Positions 16,806 through 24,650 of a DNA stretch of 64,000 bases are shown piece by piece. The translations under genes were made by a program, and so were the position numbers. Where the stretch lies: assembly GCF_008693385.1 (NCBI RefSeq), contig NZ_CP044067.1, positions 1,676,501 to 1,740,500 of the forward strand, in the 5' to 3' direction. The first letter of the stretch is position 1. Every line of letters starts with the position of its first letter. Source of the DNA: Cupriavidus pauculus (GTDB taxonomy: Bacteria; Pseudomonadota; Gammaproteobacteria; Burkholderiales; Burkholderiaceae). The notes below the pieces were generated by a model, which ran no database searches, was not told where the DNA came from, and saw only the letters and a list, made by a program, of their open reading frames with translations.

Positions 16806-16969
16806 GATGCGTATCCTTGATATTCGGTCGATGGGTTCGGCGACTCGGTCAGTGCGTCGTCGCCATGGAAGCTATTTAATGACACCGACGTATCGCGCCC
16901 GTATCGACATCGCGGCGATTTCGTGAGCCGACGTATCAGCGGAATCGCCTGATACATCCGTGTACAAAC

Positions 16970-18286
16970 TCAGGCCGGCAGCGTGAGCCGCGCCTCCAGG
17001 CCGCCTTCCGTGCGGTTGGCCAGCGCGAGCTTGCCGCCCAGTGCATTCGCAAGCTGCTGCGCGATCGCAAGACCGAGCCCCGTGCCGCCCGTGCCACGGT
17101 TGCGCGACGCTTCGAGCCGATAGAACGGCTGCAGCACGCGCTCGAGCTCCGCGTCGGGGATACCCGGTCCGCGATCGCGCACGGCGATCGAGAGCTGCCC
17201 GTCCTGCGTGCGATCGACAGCCACGCTTACGTCGCCGCCGAACTTCAGCGCGTTGTCGATCAGATTGGTCAGGATGCGCCGCAAGGCCTGCGGCCGCGTG
17301 ACGACGGGTGCGTCGAGGTGCCCGTCGATGGCGATCGGCTGCCCGCCATCGCGATAATCGCAGGCGATGCTGTCCAGCAATGCATCGGGATCGATGCGTA
17401 CCGGCGTTTCCGCGCCACCGTGCAGCGTGCGCGCGTAGGTCACGCCCTCGCGCACCAGATGCTCCATCTCCCGCAGGTCGCCATGCAGCTTCGCGCGCGT
17501 TTCGCAGTTCTCCATCAGATCCAGCCGCAGCCGCATGCGCGTGATCGGCGTCTGCAGGTCGTGCGAGATCGCCGCGAGAATCTGGATGCGCTCGGACAGA
17601 TATCCCGCGATGCGCGCCTGCATCGCGTTGAACGCCGTGGCCGCGTGCACGACTTCGTCCGGCCCCTGCTCGGGAATCCGGTCGCCCTTGAGATCGGGGC
17701 CAAGGTTTTCCGCCGCCGCAGCCAGTTGCTTGAGCGGCCGTGTGACCAGACGGACCGCGAGCCACGCGCAGGCACCGATCATCGCGAGCTGCACGCAGAA
17801 CAGCACAGGCAGCCACGTCGATAGCACGATGCCGCTCGGCTTGACATCGACCGTCAGCGGGCTGCCGTCGGCGAGCGTCAGATGCACCTGAAAATGTTCG
17901 CCTGGGCCGGGCACCGCGTTGACGGCGGTCCTGTAGCGCGGCTCGAGCACGCCGACGATCGCCGTGGCCGCGCGCTGCGACATTGGCGACGCGAGCGCGG
18001 GGCCGGCGGTGCCGGCATCGAGCAGGTACGTATAGCTGCCGCGGTTGAGCCGTTCTACCCACATCGGCCGCTCCGCCGGCGGCAGGCGGTCGAGAATGGC
18101 CACCGATCCCGCGACGTCGAGCTCGAGGTTGCCGAGCATGAGCTTGTTGGCCGCCTGCATGCGCTCGATCAGCACGACCCCGAAGGACAGGCCCTGCGCC
18201 AGCGTGAGACCGACCACGAGGATCACCATCAGGCGCGCGAACAGCGTGCGCGGCCACAGCTTCCCTGCACGGGCAGCAAGGTTCAT
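16970..18286 (-). CDS. EnvZ-type sensor histidine kinase (pair 1)
   Basis: This 438-residue membrane kinase has TM1 at about residues 18-40 and a periplasmic domain of about 115 residues. TM2 is near 158-178 and is followed by a HAMP domain. HisKA has ISHDLQTPITRM with H242. The catalytic domain has NLIDNALKFGG, VRDRGPGIPD and GTGLGLAIA. The start overlaps the stop of the cognate response-regulator gene by four bases (ATGA), so the two are coupled. It is closely related along its whole length, including the periplasmic domain (AILDRLPPAERPMW), to the kinase at 19214-20566. The signal is unknown. Confidence 0.92.
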   Translation of the reverse strand: MNLAARAGKLWPRTLFARLMVILVVGLTLAQGLSFGVVLIERMQAANKLMLGNLELDVAGSVAILDRLPPAERPMWVERLNRGSYTYLLDAGTAGPALASPMSQRAATAIVGVLEPRYRTAVNAVPGPGEHFQVHLTLADGSPLTVDVKPSGIVLSTWLPVLFCVQLAMIGACAWLAVRLVTRPLKQLAAAAENLGPDLKGDRIPEQGPDEVVHAATAFNAMQARIAGYLSERIQILAAISHDLQTPITRMRLRLDLMENCETRAKLHGDLREMEHLVREGVTYARTLHGGAETPVRIDPDALLDSIACDYRDGGQPIAIDGHLDAPVVTRPQALRRILTNLIDNALKFGGDVSVAVDRTQDGQLSIAVRDRGPGIPDAELERVLQPFYRLEASRNRGTGGTGLGLAIAQQLANALGGKLALANRTEGGLEARLTLPA

Positions 18287-19023
18287 GAGCGGGCCTCACG
18301 GATTTCGACCGCGGAAGAGAACACGTAGCCTTCGTTGCGGACGGTCTTGATATAGCGCGGCTCGCGCGCATCGTCACGCAGGCGTTGCCGCAGACGGCTG
18401 ACCATCAGGTCGATCGAGCGCTCGAACAGTTCGGCGTCGCGGCCCTGCGTCAGGTTGAGCAACTGATCGCGGTTGAGCACACGCTGCGGATGATCGAGGA
18501 ACGTGCGCAGCAGCCGGTACTCGGCGCCGCTCAGCGAGACGATCACGTCCGTATCGTCGAGCAGGTGCCGCGCGGTGGTATCGAGCCGCCAGTTGCCGAA
18601 CGACAGCACCGTGGCCGCTTCCGTCACCTGCAGGTTCGGCGGCAGCATGCGCGTGCGGCGCAGCACCGAGCGGATGCGCGCCAGGAGCTCGCGCGCGGCA
18701 AACGGCTTGACGAGGTAGTCGTCCGCGCCCATCTCGAGCCCGAGGATGCGGTCGGTCTCCTCGTTGCGCGCGGTCAGCATCAGGATCGGGGTATGCCGCT
18801 TCTCCCCGGCACGCATGTCGCGGCACAGCTGCAGGCCGTCCTCGCCGGGCAGCATCAGGTCGAGCACGACGAGGTCCACGGCGGCCTTGTCCAGCACCGC
18901 GCGCATCTGCTGGCCATTGGCCGCGAGCGAGACGCGCATGCCCTGGTTCTCGAGGTAGGTCCCCACGAGTTCGCGGATCTCGCGATCGTCGTCGACGATC
19001 AGGATATGGTCGGGCAAGGTCAT
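18283..19023 (-). CDS. OmpR-type response regulator (pair 1)
   Basis: This 246-residue regulator has a receiver domain (acidic D11-D13, phospho-acceptor D55 in VVLDLMLPGEDG, Lys in VKPFA). Its winged-helix DNA-binding domain ends RYIKTVRNEGYVFSSAVEI. The start at 19023 is preferred over an upstream in-frame ATG at 19050, because GGAG lies seven bases before it and the N-terminus then aligns with the paralogue in pair 2. It is followed by its kinase with a four-base overlap. Two TGTATC boxes ten bases apart (19100, 19110) lie upstream and may be its own or its paralogue's binding site. Confidence 0.93.
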   Translation of the reverse strand: MTLPDHILIVDDDREIRELVGTYLENQGMRVSLAANGQQMRAVLDKAAVDLVVLDLMLPGEDGLQLCRDMRAGEKRHTPILMLTARNEETDRILGLEMGADDYLVKPFAARELLARIRSVLRRTRMLPPNLQVTEAATVLSFGNWRLDTTARHLLDDTDVIVSLSGAEYRLLRTFLDHPQRVLNRDQLLNLTQGRDAELFERSIDLMVSRLRQRLRDDAREPRYIKTVRNEGYVFSSAVEIREARS

Positions 19024-19099
19024 AACACGGCTCCGCAGCGCGGCAATCATGCGCTATCCAGCGCGGTAACCGGATTATGTGAGGGGCCGGAGGGGCCCA

Positions 19100-19115
19100 T
19101 GTATCACTGTGTATC
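19100..19115 (+). promoter_or_regulatory. TGTATC-N4-TGTATC direct repeat upstream of response regulator 1
   Basis: TGTATC occurs at 19100-19105 and 19110-19115, one helical turn apart, 77-92 bases upstream of the regulator start at 19023. OmpR-family regulators typically bind direct repeats of this spacing. The same pattern occurs twice upstream of the paralogous regulator in pair 2. Confidence 0.5.
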
Positions 19116-19213
19116 TGCGCGTTCGCGCGACAAGAAACTTTTCAAATCCGTGCGGCGATGAAACAGATGCGATACATCGCCGCCGGGATACGGCCTGGAT
19201 ATCAGGCCAGCCG

Positions 19214-20566
19214 TCAGGCGAGCCGGATCTCCGCGGTGAGGCCGCCGCCCTCGCGGTTGCGCAGGCGCAGCGAACCGCCGATGGCAATAGCGAGCTGATG
19301 CGCGATCGCCAGGCCCAGGCCGGTGCCGCCGGTCTCGCGGCTGCGGGAATTCTCGAGCCGCACGAACGGCTGCAGGACCGCCTCGAGCTTGTCCTCGGGA
19401 ATGCCGCTGCCACGGTCCATGACCTGGATCGTCACCACATCGCCGTCGCGCGCCACCAGCAGTTCCGCGGCACCGCCGAACTTGAGTGCATTGTCGATCA
19501 GGTTGGTCATCACGCGCCGCAGCGCGTGCGGCCGCGTGACCACCGCGCCGCCCACGTTGCCGACGATGGTCACATCCTTGCCGGTGTCCTGGTAATCGTA
19601 GGTCAGGCTCTCGACGAACGCGCCGATGTCGATACGCGACGCTTTCTCCCCATCGCCCTGCGTCGTGCGCGCATAGGCGAGCCCTTCCTGCACGAGCCGC
19701 TCGATCTCCGCCAGATCGTGCACGAGCTTGGTCTTCTCGATCGAGTCCTCGGCCATTTCGGCACGCAGCTTCATGCGCGTGATGGGCGTTTGCAGGTCGT
19801 GAGAGATGGCGGCGAGAATCTGCACGCGCTCCTCGACGAAACGGGCGATACGGGTACGCATCGCGTTGAATGCCGTGGCCGCATGCGCCACCTCCGTGGG
19901 CCCGCGCTCGCTGAGCGGCGGCCCCTTGGCATTGGGATCGAGCGCATCGGCCGCATCGGCCAGCGCGACGAGCGGGCGAATGGACTGCCGTACCGCATAC
20001 CAGCAGCACAGGATCAGCAATACCAGCTGCGCCACCAGCACGTAGGGCAGCCATTGCGCGACCGGGGTCATGCGCGGATGCACGTCGATCGTCAGCGGGC
20101 TGCCGTCGCTCAGCGTCAGGTGCGCCTGCACGCGCTTGCCGTCATTGGGGATCGACTCCACCTTGACCGGAAAGCGGCCGCCACTGGCCTCGGTGATGCG
20201 TGCCGCGATGTCCGCGCTGCGCTGGTCGTGCGCGGGCACGCCAGGAAGGCCGGGGCCGAGGATGTATTGGTAATTGCCGCGATTCACGATCGGCAGCCAT
20301 TGCGGCCGTTCCGCCGCGGGCAGCCGGTCGAGCACGGTCAGCGAGGTGGCGATATCGGTTTCCAGCGTGCCGAGCATCACCTGCCGCGCGGACATGTACC
20401 GCTCGTAGAACAGCACCGCGAACGACATGCCGTGCGCGATGATCAGGCCGGCCAGCAGGATCAGGAACAGCCGCGAGCCGAGCGAGCGCGGCCACGGCCA
20501 CCTGCGGGCCGGCGATGCCTGGTTGCCAGCGGCTGCCGTGGCCGGCGCGCTCATGGGGCGGCTCAT
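19214..20566 (-). CDS. EnvZ-type sensor histidine kinase (pair 2)
   Basis: This 450-residue membrane kinase has TM1 at about residues 30-52, a periplasmic domain to about 170, TM2 at about 173-193, then HAMP. HisKA has ISHDLQTPITRM with H256. The ATPase domain has NLIDNALKFGG, VMDRGSGIPE and GTGLGLAIA. The ATG at 20566 overlaps the stop of its response regulator by four bases; Met5 is an alternative start. The same frame stays open well upstream into the regulator gene, but that part is the regulator read in the wrong frame. It is a paralogue of the kinase at 16970-18286. The signal is unknown. Confidence 0.92.
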   Translation of the reverse strand: MSRPMSAPATAAAGNQASPARRWPWPRSLGSRLFLILLAGLIIAHGMSFAVLFYERYMSARQVMLGTLETDIATSLTVLDRLPAAERPQWLPIVNRGNYQYILGPGLPGVPAHDQRSADIAARITEASGGRFPVKVESIPNDGKRVQAHLTLSDGSPLTIDVHPRMTPVAQWLPYVLVAQLVLLILCCWYAVRQSIRPLVALADAADALDPNAKGPPLSERGPTEVAHAATAFNAMRTRIARFVEERVQILAAISHDLQTPITRMKLRAEMAEDSIEKTKLVHDLAEIERLVQEGLAYARTTQGDGEKASRIDIGAFVESLTYDYQDTGKDVTIVGNVGGAVVTRPHALRRVMTNLIDNALKFGGAAELLVARDGDVVTIQVMDRGSGIPEDKLEAVLQPFVRLENSRSRETGGTGLGLAIAHQLAIAIGGSLRLRNREGGGLTAEIRLA

Positions 20567-21306
20567 TGACGGGCTTCTTTGATCTCGACGGGCACCGAGA
20601 ACACATAGCCCTCGTTGCGGACGGTCTTGATATACATCGGTTCGCGCGCGTCGTCGTTGAGGCGCTGGCGCAGCCGGCTGACCAGCAGGTCTACCGAACG
20701 TTCGAACAGTTCGGCTTCGCGGCCCTGCGTGAGGTTCAGCAGCTGATCGCGATTGAGCACGCGCTGCGGATGATCGACGAATACGCGCAGCAGCCGGTAC
20801 TCGCCGCCGCTCAGCGCGACGATCGTGCCTTCCTTGTCGATCAGATGGCGCGCGGTGGTATCGAGCTCCCAGTCGCCGAATGCCAGCAGTTGCCCGGCCT
20901 CGGTGATTTGCAGGTTGGGCGGCAGCATGCGTGTGCGGCGCAGCACGGCCTTGATGCGCGCCAGCAGCTCGCGTGCGGCAAACGGCTTGGCGAGGTAATC
21001 GTCCGCGCCCATCTCCAGCCCGATGATGCGATCGGTCTCGTCGTCGCGCGCGGTCAGCATCAGGATCGGCGTGGACTTGTGCTTGCCTGCGCGCAGCTCC
21101 CGGCAAAGGACGAGCCCGTCGTCCCCGGGCAGCATGACGTCGAGCACGATCATGTCGACGGCATTGGTATCCAGAAACTGCCGCATATGCCGGCCATCGG
21201 GCGCCACCGTGACGCGCAGTCCGTTCTTGGTGAGGTACGTCGAGACCAATTCCCGGATTTCCCGATCGTCATCGACGATCAGGACGTGGTCGATATGCGC
21301 ATCCAT
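20563..21306 (-). CDS. OmpR-type response regulator (pair 2)
   Basis: This 247-residue OmpR/PhoB-family regulator is very similar to the one in pair 1. The receiver has D56 in IVLDVMLPGDDG and Lys in AKPFA. The C-terminal winged helix ends MYIKTVRNEGYVFSVPVEI. The blocks RRTRMLPPNLQ and NRDQLLNLTQGR are shared nearly unchanged with pair 1, indicating a tandem duplication of the whole operon. It is divergent from dipZ across a 214-base gap holding four TGTAT(C/T) boxes. Confidence 0.94.
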   Translation of the reverse strand: MDAHIDHVLIVDDDREIRELVSTYLTKNGLRVTVAPDGRHMRQFLDTNAVDMIVLDVMLPGDDGLVLCRELRAGKHKSTPILMLTARDDETDRIIGLEMGADDYLAKPFAARELLARIKAVLRRTRMLPPNLQITEAGQLLAFGDWELDTTARHLIDKEGTIVALSGGEYRLLRVFVDHPQRVLNRDQLLNLTQGREAELFERSVDLLVSRLRQRLNDDAREPMYIKTVRNEGYVFSVPVEIKEARQ

Positions 21307-21371
21307 AGGTTCTGCCTTGCGGAATCAATAAAAGAACGCGGCGAAGCACGTCCCGCCTGCATGCGCAGCAT

Positions 21372-21413
21372 TGTATTCGTTTGTATCGTCATTGTTGTGT
21401 ATCGCAATGTATC
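21372..21413 (+). promoter_or_regulatory. Two TGTAT(C/T)-N4-TGTATC direct repeats between response regulator 2 and dipZ
   Basis: Boxes lie at 21372 (TGTATT), 21382, 21398 and 21408 (TGTATC). The two pairs each have exact 10-base spacing, and the pairs are offset by 26 bases. They are 66-107 bases upstream of the regulator start and 108-149 bases upstream of dipZ, so either promoter could be controlled. The architecture resembles tandem binding sites of OmpR-family dimers. Confidence 0.55.
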
Positions 21414-21520
21414 TGGAGGCGCTTTCCGCACAGTCCCTTACGTAGCCCCGCGGCGACGACACATCGGAGACAACCCCGCGCGGTCTCATGACGGCATACC
21501 CAGCCTGATGAGTCCCGATC

Positions 21521-23317
21521 ATGACCTTGCTGATACTTGCCTTCGTTGGCGGCGCGCTGACGATCCTGAGCCCTTGCATCCTGCCGGTGCTGCCGTTCGT
21601 GTTTTCCCGCGCCGGCCGGCCGTTCGCCACCGGCACGCTGCCCATGCTCGCGGGCATGGCCCTCACGTTCGCGGCGGTCGCGTCGCTCGCCTCCGTCGCC
21701 GGCGGCTGGGTGGTTCACCTCAACGAGTATGGACGCATCGCGGCGCTCGTGGTGCTCGGCGTGTTCGGGCTGTCGCTGCTGCTGCCGAAGCTCGCGGACG
21801 CGCTGAGCGCGCCGCTCGTCGCGCTCGGCAACCGGCTGGCCGAACGCCATGCCGCCGCCACGCCATCGTCCACCGCTCGCGCGGTCGGCGGCTCGCTGGT
21901 GCTCGGCGTCGCCACGGGCATGCTGTGGGCGCCGTGCGCGGGTCCGATCCTCGGCCTCGTGCTGACCGGTGCGGCACTGCGCGGTGCCAGCGTCCAGTCC
22001 ACGCTGCTGCTTGCGGCCTACGCCGCCGGCGCGGTCACGTCGCTCGCGGTCGCGCTCGGCATCGGCGGCCGCGCGTTCGCCGCGATGCGCAACTCCCTCG
22101 GTGCCGCGCAAGGCCTGCGCCGCGGGCTCGGGGTGGGCGTGCTTGCCGGTGTGATCGCCATCGGCTTCGGCGCGGACACGGGGCTGCTGGCCCGGCTGGG
22201 CGGCGACAACACGAGCCGGCTGGAGCAGGCACTGATCGACGGCCTGCACGCGGGCGCCCGCAGCGAGGCCCCGGGCAGGCTGCTCGCCGCCAACGACAGT
22301 GGCAGCACGGTGCGCGATGGCATCGGCAACATGAACTACCGCAGTGGCCTGCCGGTCGAGGGCCGCATGCCCGCGCTCGACGGGGCGACCGAATGGCTGA
22401 ACTCGCCGGCGCTTACGCGCGAACAACTGCGCGGCAAACCCACGCTGGTCTATTTCTGGACGTACTCGTGCATCAACTGCATCCGCACACTGCCGTACCT
22501 GCGCGCCTGGGCCGCGAAATATCCGGGCCTGCAGATCGTCGCCGTGCACACGCCCGAGTTCGCGTTCGAGAAGAAGTCCGCGAACATCCGCCGCGCGCTC
22601 GCGGACTTCCGCATCCAGTTCCCGGTGGCGGTCGATAGCGACTACAACATCTGGCGCGCGTTCGACAACAACTACTGGCCGGCCGCCTATTTCGTGGATG
22701 CCGCGGGGCAGATCCGCCATCACCAGTTCGGCGAGGGCGACTACGCGCGCTCGGAACAGGTCATCCAGGCGCTGCTCAAGGAAGCCGGCAATCGCGACGT
22801 GCCGACGGACATGGTCGCGCCGGAGGCCAGCGGCGCCCAGGCCGCACCGGATCTGCGGAACATCGGCTCCGGCGAGACCTACCTCGGCTACCAGCAGGCG
22901 TCGAACTTCGAGGCAGGCGGCTTCGGCGGGCGGCTGCTGCCCGATGCGCCGCGCGACTACAAGGCGGACACCCCGCGCCTGAACCACTGGGGCCTGAACG
23001 GCAACTGGACCGTGAGCGCGGACAAGGCGACGGTGAACCGCGCCGACGGCAGCGTCGTGTTCCGCTTCCGCGCGCGCGACCTGCACCTCGTGCTCGGGCC
23101 CGCTGCCGACGGCAAGGCGGTGCGCTTCCTCGTCACGGTCGATGGCAAGGCGCCGGGCACGAGCCATGGCGCCGATACCGACGCGGCCGGCAATGGCGCC
23201 GTCACGGCGACGCGCCTGTACCAGCTCGTGCGCCAGGCCGGCAATGTCGGCGAGCACACGTTCGAGATCCGATTCCTCGACCCCGGCGCGCAGGCCTACG
23301 TTTTTACGTTTGGCTGA
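21521..23317 (+). CDS. dipZ: DipZ-type CcdA-thioredoxin fusion protein
   Basis: This 598-residue protein has three parts. Residues 1-225 form a CcdA-like membrane domain with the two conserved cysteines C19 (SPCILPVLPF) and C139 (APCAGPILG). Residues about 285-430 form a TlpA/AhpC-like thioredoxin domain with the active site C317-I-N-C320 in YFWTYSCINCIRTLPYL. Residues about 450-598 form a beta-rich C-terminal domain typical of DipZ. The protein should carry electrons from cytoplasmic thioredoxin across the inner membrane to periplasmic disulfides. It is divergent from two-component pair 2. Its stop codon lies inside the first unit of a 14-bp tandem repeat. Confidence 0.92.
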   Translation: MTLLILAFVGGALTILSPCILPVLPFVFSRAGRPFATGTLPMLAGMALTFAAVASLASVAGGWVVHLNEYGRIAALVVLGVFGLSLLLPKLADALSAPLVALGNRLAERHAAATPSSTARAVGGSLVLGVATGMLWAPCAGPILGLVLTGAALRGASVQSTLLLAAYAAGAVTSLAVALGIGGRAFAAMRNSLGAAQGLRRGLGVGVLAGVIAIGFGADTGLLARLGGDNTSRLEQALIDGLHAGARSEAPGRLLAANDSGSTVRDGIGNMNYRSGLPVEGRMPALDGATEWLNSPALTREQLRGKPTLVYFWTYSCINCIRTLPYLRAWAAKYPGLQIVAVHTPEFAFEKKSANIRRALADFRIQFPVAVDSDYNIWRAFDNNYWPAAYFVDAAGQIRHHQFGEGDYARSEQVIQALLKEAGNRDVPTDMVAPEASGAQAAPDLRNIGSGETYLGYQQASNFEAGGFGGRLLPDAPRDYKADTPRLNHWGLNGNWTVSADKATVNRADGSVVFRFRARDLHLVLGPAADGKAVRFLVTVDGKAPGTSHGADTDAAGNGAVTATRLYQLVRQAGNVGEHTFEIRFLDPGAQAYVFTFG

Positions 23318-23361
23318 TCACGTTCGGCTGATCACGTTCGGCTGATCACGTTTGGCTGACC
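23306..23361. repeat. 14-bp tandem repeat across the dipZ stop codon
   Basis: Four head-to-tail copies of ACGTTCGGCTGATC lie at 23306, 23320, 23334 and 23348. The middle two are identical and the outer two differ at one or two positions. A degenerate fifth start follows. Each copy reproduces the TTYGGCTGA end of dipZ, so the stop codon itself has been duplicated into the 3' region, and most copies contain the palindrome TGATCA. They end 44 bases before the GST start. Confidence 0.85.
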
Positions 23362-23405
23362 GCATTCGGCCGGGACAGACCCACATTACGACAATGGAGC
23401 ACGTC

Positions 23406-24050
23406 ATGAAGCTGTACAGCAACGAAATTTCCTCGGCCACCTCGCGCGTGCGTATCGCGCTGGCACTCAAGGGCATCGTGCCGGAAATTCTGCCGGTGTC
23501 GATCCTCGGCCCCGACGCGGAGAATCGCCAGCGCGACTACCTCGCGCTGAATCCGCAGGGCCTCGTGCCCGCGCTGCTGACCGAGAACGGCACGCTGATC
23601 ACGCAGTCGCTGTCGATCATCGAGTATCTGGACGAGCGGTTCCCGCAACCGCCGCTGCTGCCCGCCGACGCGGAAGCGCGCGCGTTCACCCGCTCGGTGG
23701 CGCTGGCGATCGCCGCGGAGATCCACGCGCTGGTGCCGCCGCGCGTGGCTGCGCAGCTCGGCGCGCTGGGTCTGGATGCGAACGCGATCGGCGACTGGAA
23801 CCGGCACTGGATCCGGGAAGGCTTCGGTGCCGTGGAATCGTTGCTGGCGTCGCGCCGTTCGGGATCGCATGCAGGAGCGTTCGTAGCAGGCGATACGCCG
23901 ACCGTCGGTGACCTGTTCCTGTTCCCGCAGGCAATCAATGCGGAGCGTGCGGGACTGCCGCTGTCGCTATGGCCGAACATCGCCGAGGTGGTCGGCAAGC
24001 TGCGCGGCATCGAGGCGTTCGTCGAGAACGCGCCGGCACCGCGCAAGTAA
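23406..24050 (+). CDS. Zeta-class glutathione S-transferase (maleylacetoacetate/maleylpyruvate isomerase family)
   Basis: This 214-residue protein has an N-terminal thioredoxin-fold GST domain. It carries the zeta-class active-site motif as SSATSRVRIALALKG, then LNPQGLVPALL and TQSLSIIEYLDERFP. The alpha-helical C-terminal domain ends with a normal N-capping region (AGDTPTVGDLFLFPQAINA). Members isomerise maleylacetoacetate or maleylpyruvate with glutathione. No tyrosine or gentisate pathway gene is adjacent, so the substrate is unproven. The ATG at 23406 follows GGAG; an earlier in-frame start at 23352 would begin inside the tandem repeats and is rejected. Confidence 0.85.
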   Translation: MKLYSNEISSATSRVRIALALKGIVPEILPVSILGPDAENRQRDYLALNPQGLVPALLTENGTLITQSLSIIEYLDERFPQPPLLPADAEARAFTRSVALAIAAEIHALVPPRVAAQLGALGLDANAIGDWNRHWIREGFGAVESLLASRRSGSHAGAFVAGDTPTVGDLFLFPQAINAERAGLPLSLWPNIAEVVGKLRGIEAFVENAPAPRK

Positions 24051-24070
24051 GGACGGCGGCGGACGAAGGA

Positions 24071-24481
24071 TCAGGCGCCCGTCGGGCGCACCGCTACCAT
24101 GTCGATCTCGATCAGCGCGCCCTTGGCCAGGCCCGTCACGCCGATGCACGTGCGCGCGGGACGGCGGCCGACGGGCCAGTAGCTCGCGTACGTCCTGTTC
24201 ATGGTGTCGTAGTCGCGATCGAAATCGGTCAGGTACACGCGCACCTGTACCACGTTTTCGAGGCCGAGCTTGCAACCCTCGAGCACCGTGGTCAGGTTCT
24301 TCATGACCTGATGGGTCTGCGCCTCGATGCCTTCGGGGTAACCGGAATCCAGGCCCGTGCCGAGAAAGGGCATCTGGCCCGTCACGAACACGAAGCCATT
24401 GGCCTCCACGGCATGGCTGAACGGCGCCACGGGATCCGGCGCGCCGGCCAGCATATGGAAGACGGGGGTTGCTGCGCTCAT
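24071..24481 (-). CDS. RidA/YjgF-family protein
   Basis: This 136-residue Rid-family protein has FVTGQMPFLGTG, HQVMKNLTTVLEG, VVQVRVYLTDF and the Arg of GRRPARTCIGV, which binds the substrate carboxylate in active RidA enzymes. The C-terminus has the acidic EIDMVAV motif. RidA members hydrolyse reactive enamine/imine intermediates; several subgroups have other amine-related roles. AGGAGA precedes the ATG at 24481. It converges on the GST gene and is divergent from the first gene of the crystallin-GNAT family. Confidence 0.88.
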   Translation of the reverse strand: MSAATPVFHMLAGAPDPVAPFSHAVEANGFVFVTGQMPFLGTGLDSGYPEGIEAQTHQVMKNLTTVLEGCKLGLENVVQVRVYLTDFDRDYDTMNRTYASYWPVGRRPARTCIGVTGLAKGALIEIDMVAVRPTGA

Positions 24482-24547
24482 CGTCGAAACTCTCCTGTAT
24501 GGGACATGCACGATGTCTTGGGAAACCGCATTGTGCAGCAAGTCTTG

Positions 24548-24570
24548 GGCCAATATTTCGTAAGTTGGCC
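24548..24570. promoter_or_regulatory. Inverted repeat GGCCAA-N11-TTGGCC
   Basis: A perfect 6-bp inverted repeat (24548-24553 and 24565-24570) surrounds an AT-richer centre in the 169-base divergent gap between the RidA gene and the first crystallin-GNAT gene. It could be an operator. The flanking direct repeat GTCTTGGG occurs twice just upstream (near 24513 and 24542). No further support is available. Confidence 0.3.
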
Positions 24571-24650
24571 ATGTCCGATCCCGACGGCGATGCCTACTGT
24601 GGTTGCACACCAACGGTGCATGTCGCACCGCGGCACTCACAGGAGTCGTC

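Noticed and set aside
19214..21106. Apparent response regulator-kinase fusion in one frame
   Set aside because: The upstream part is the regulator gene read in the wrong frame. The kinase starts at 20566 with a four-base overlap, as in the paralogous pair.
23306..23361. CRISPR-like repeat array
   Set aside because: Repeats are directly tandem with no spacers, only 14 bp long, and no cas genes are present; the same holds for the arrays at 6914 and 27063.
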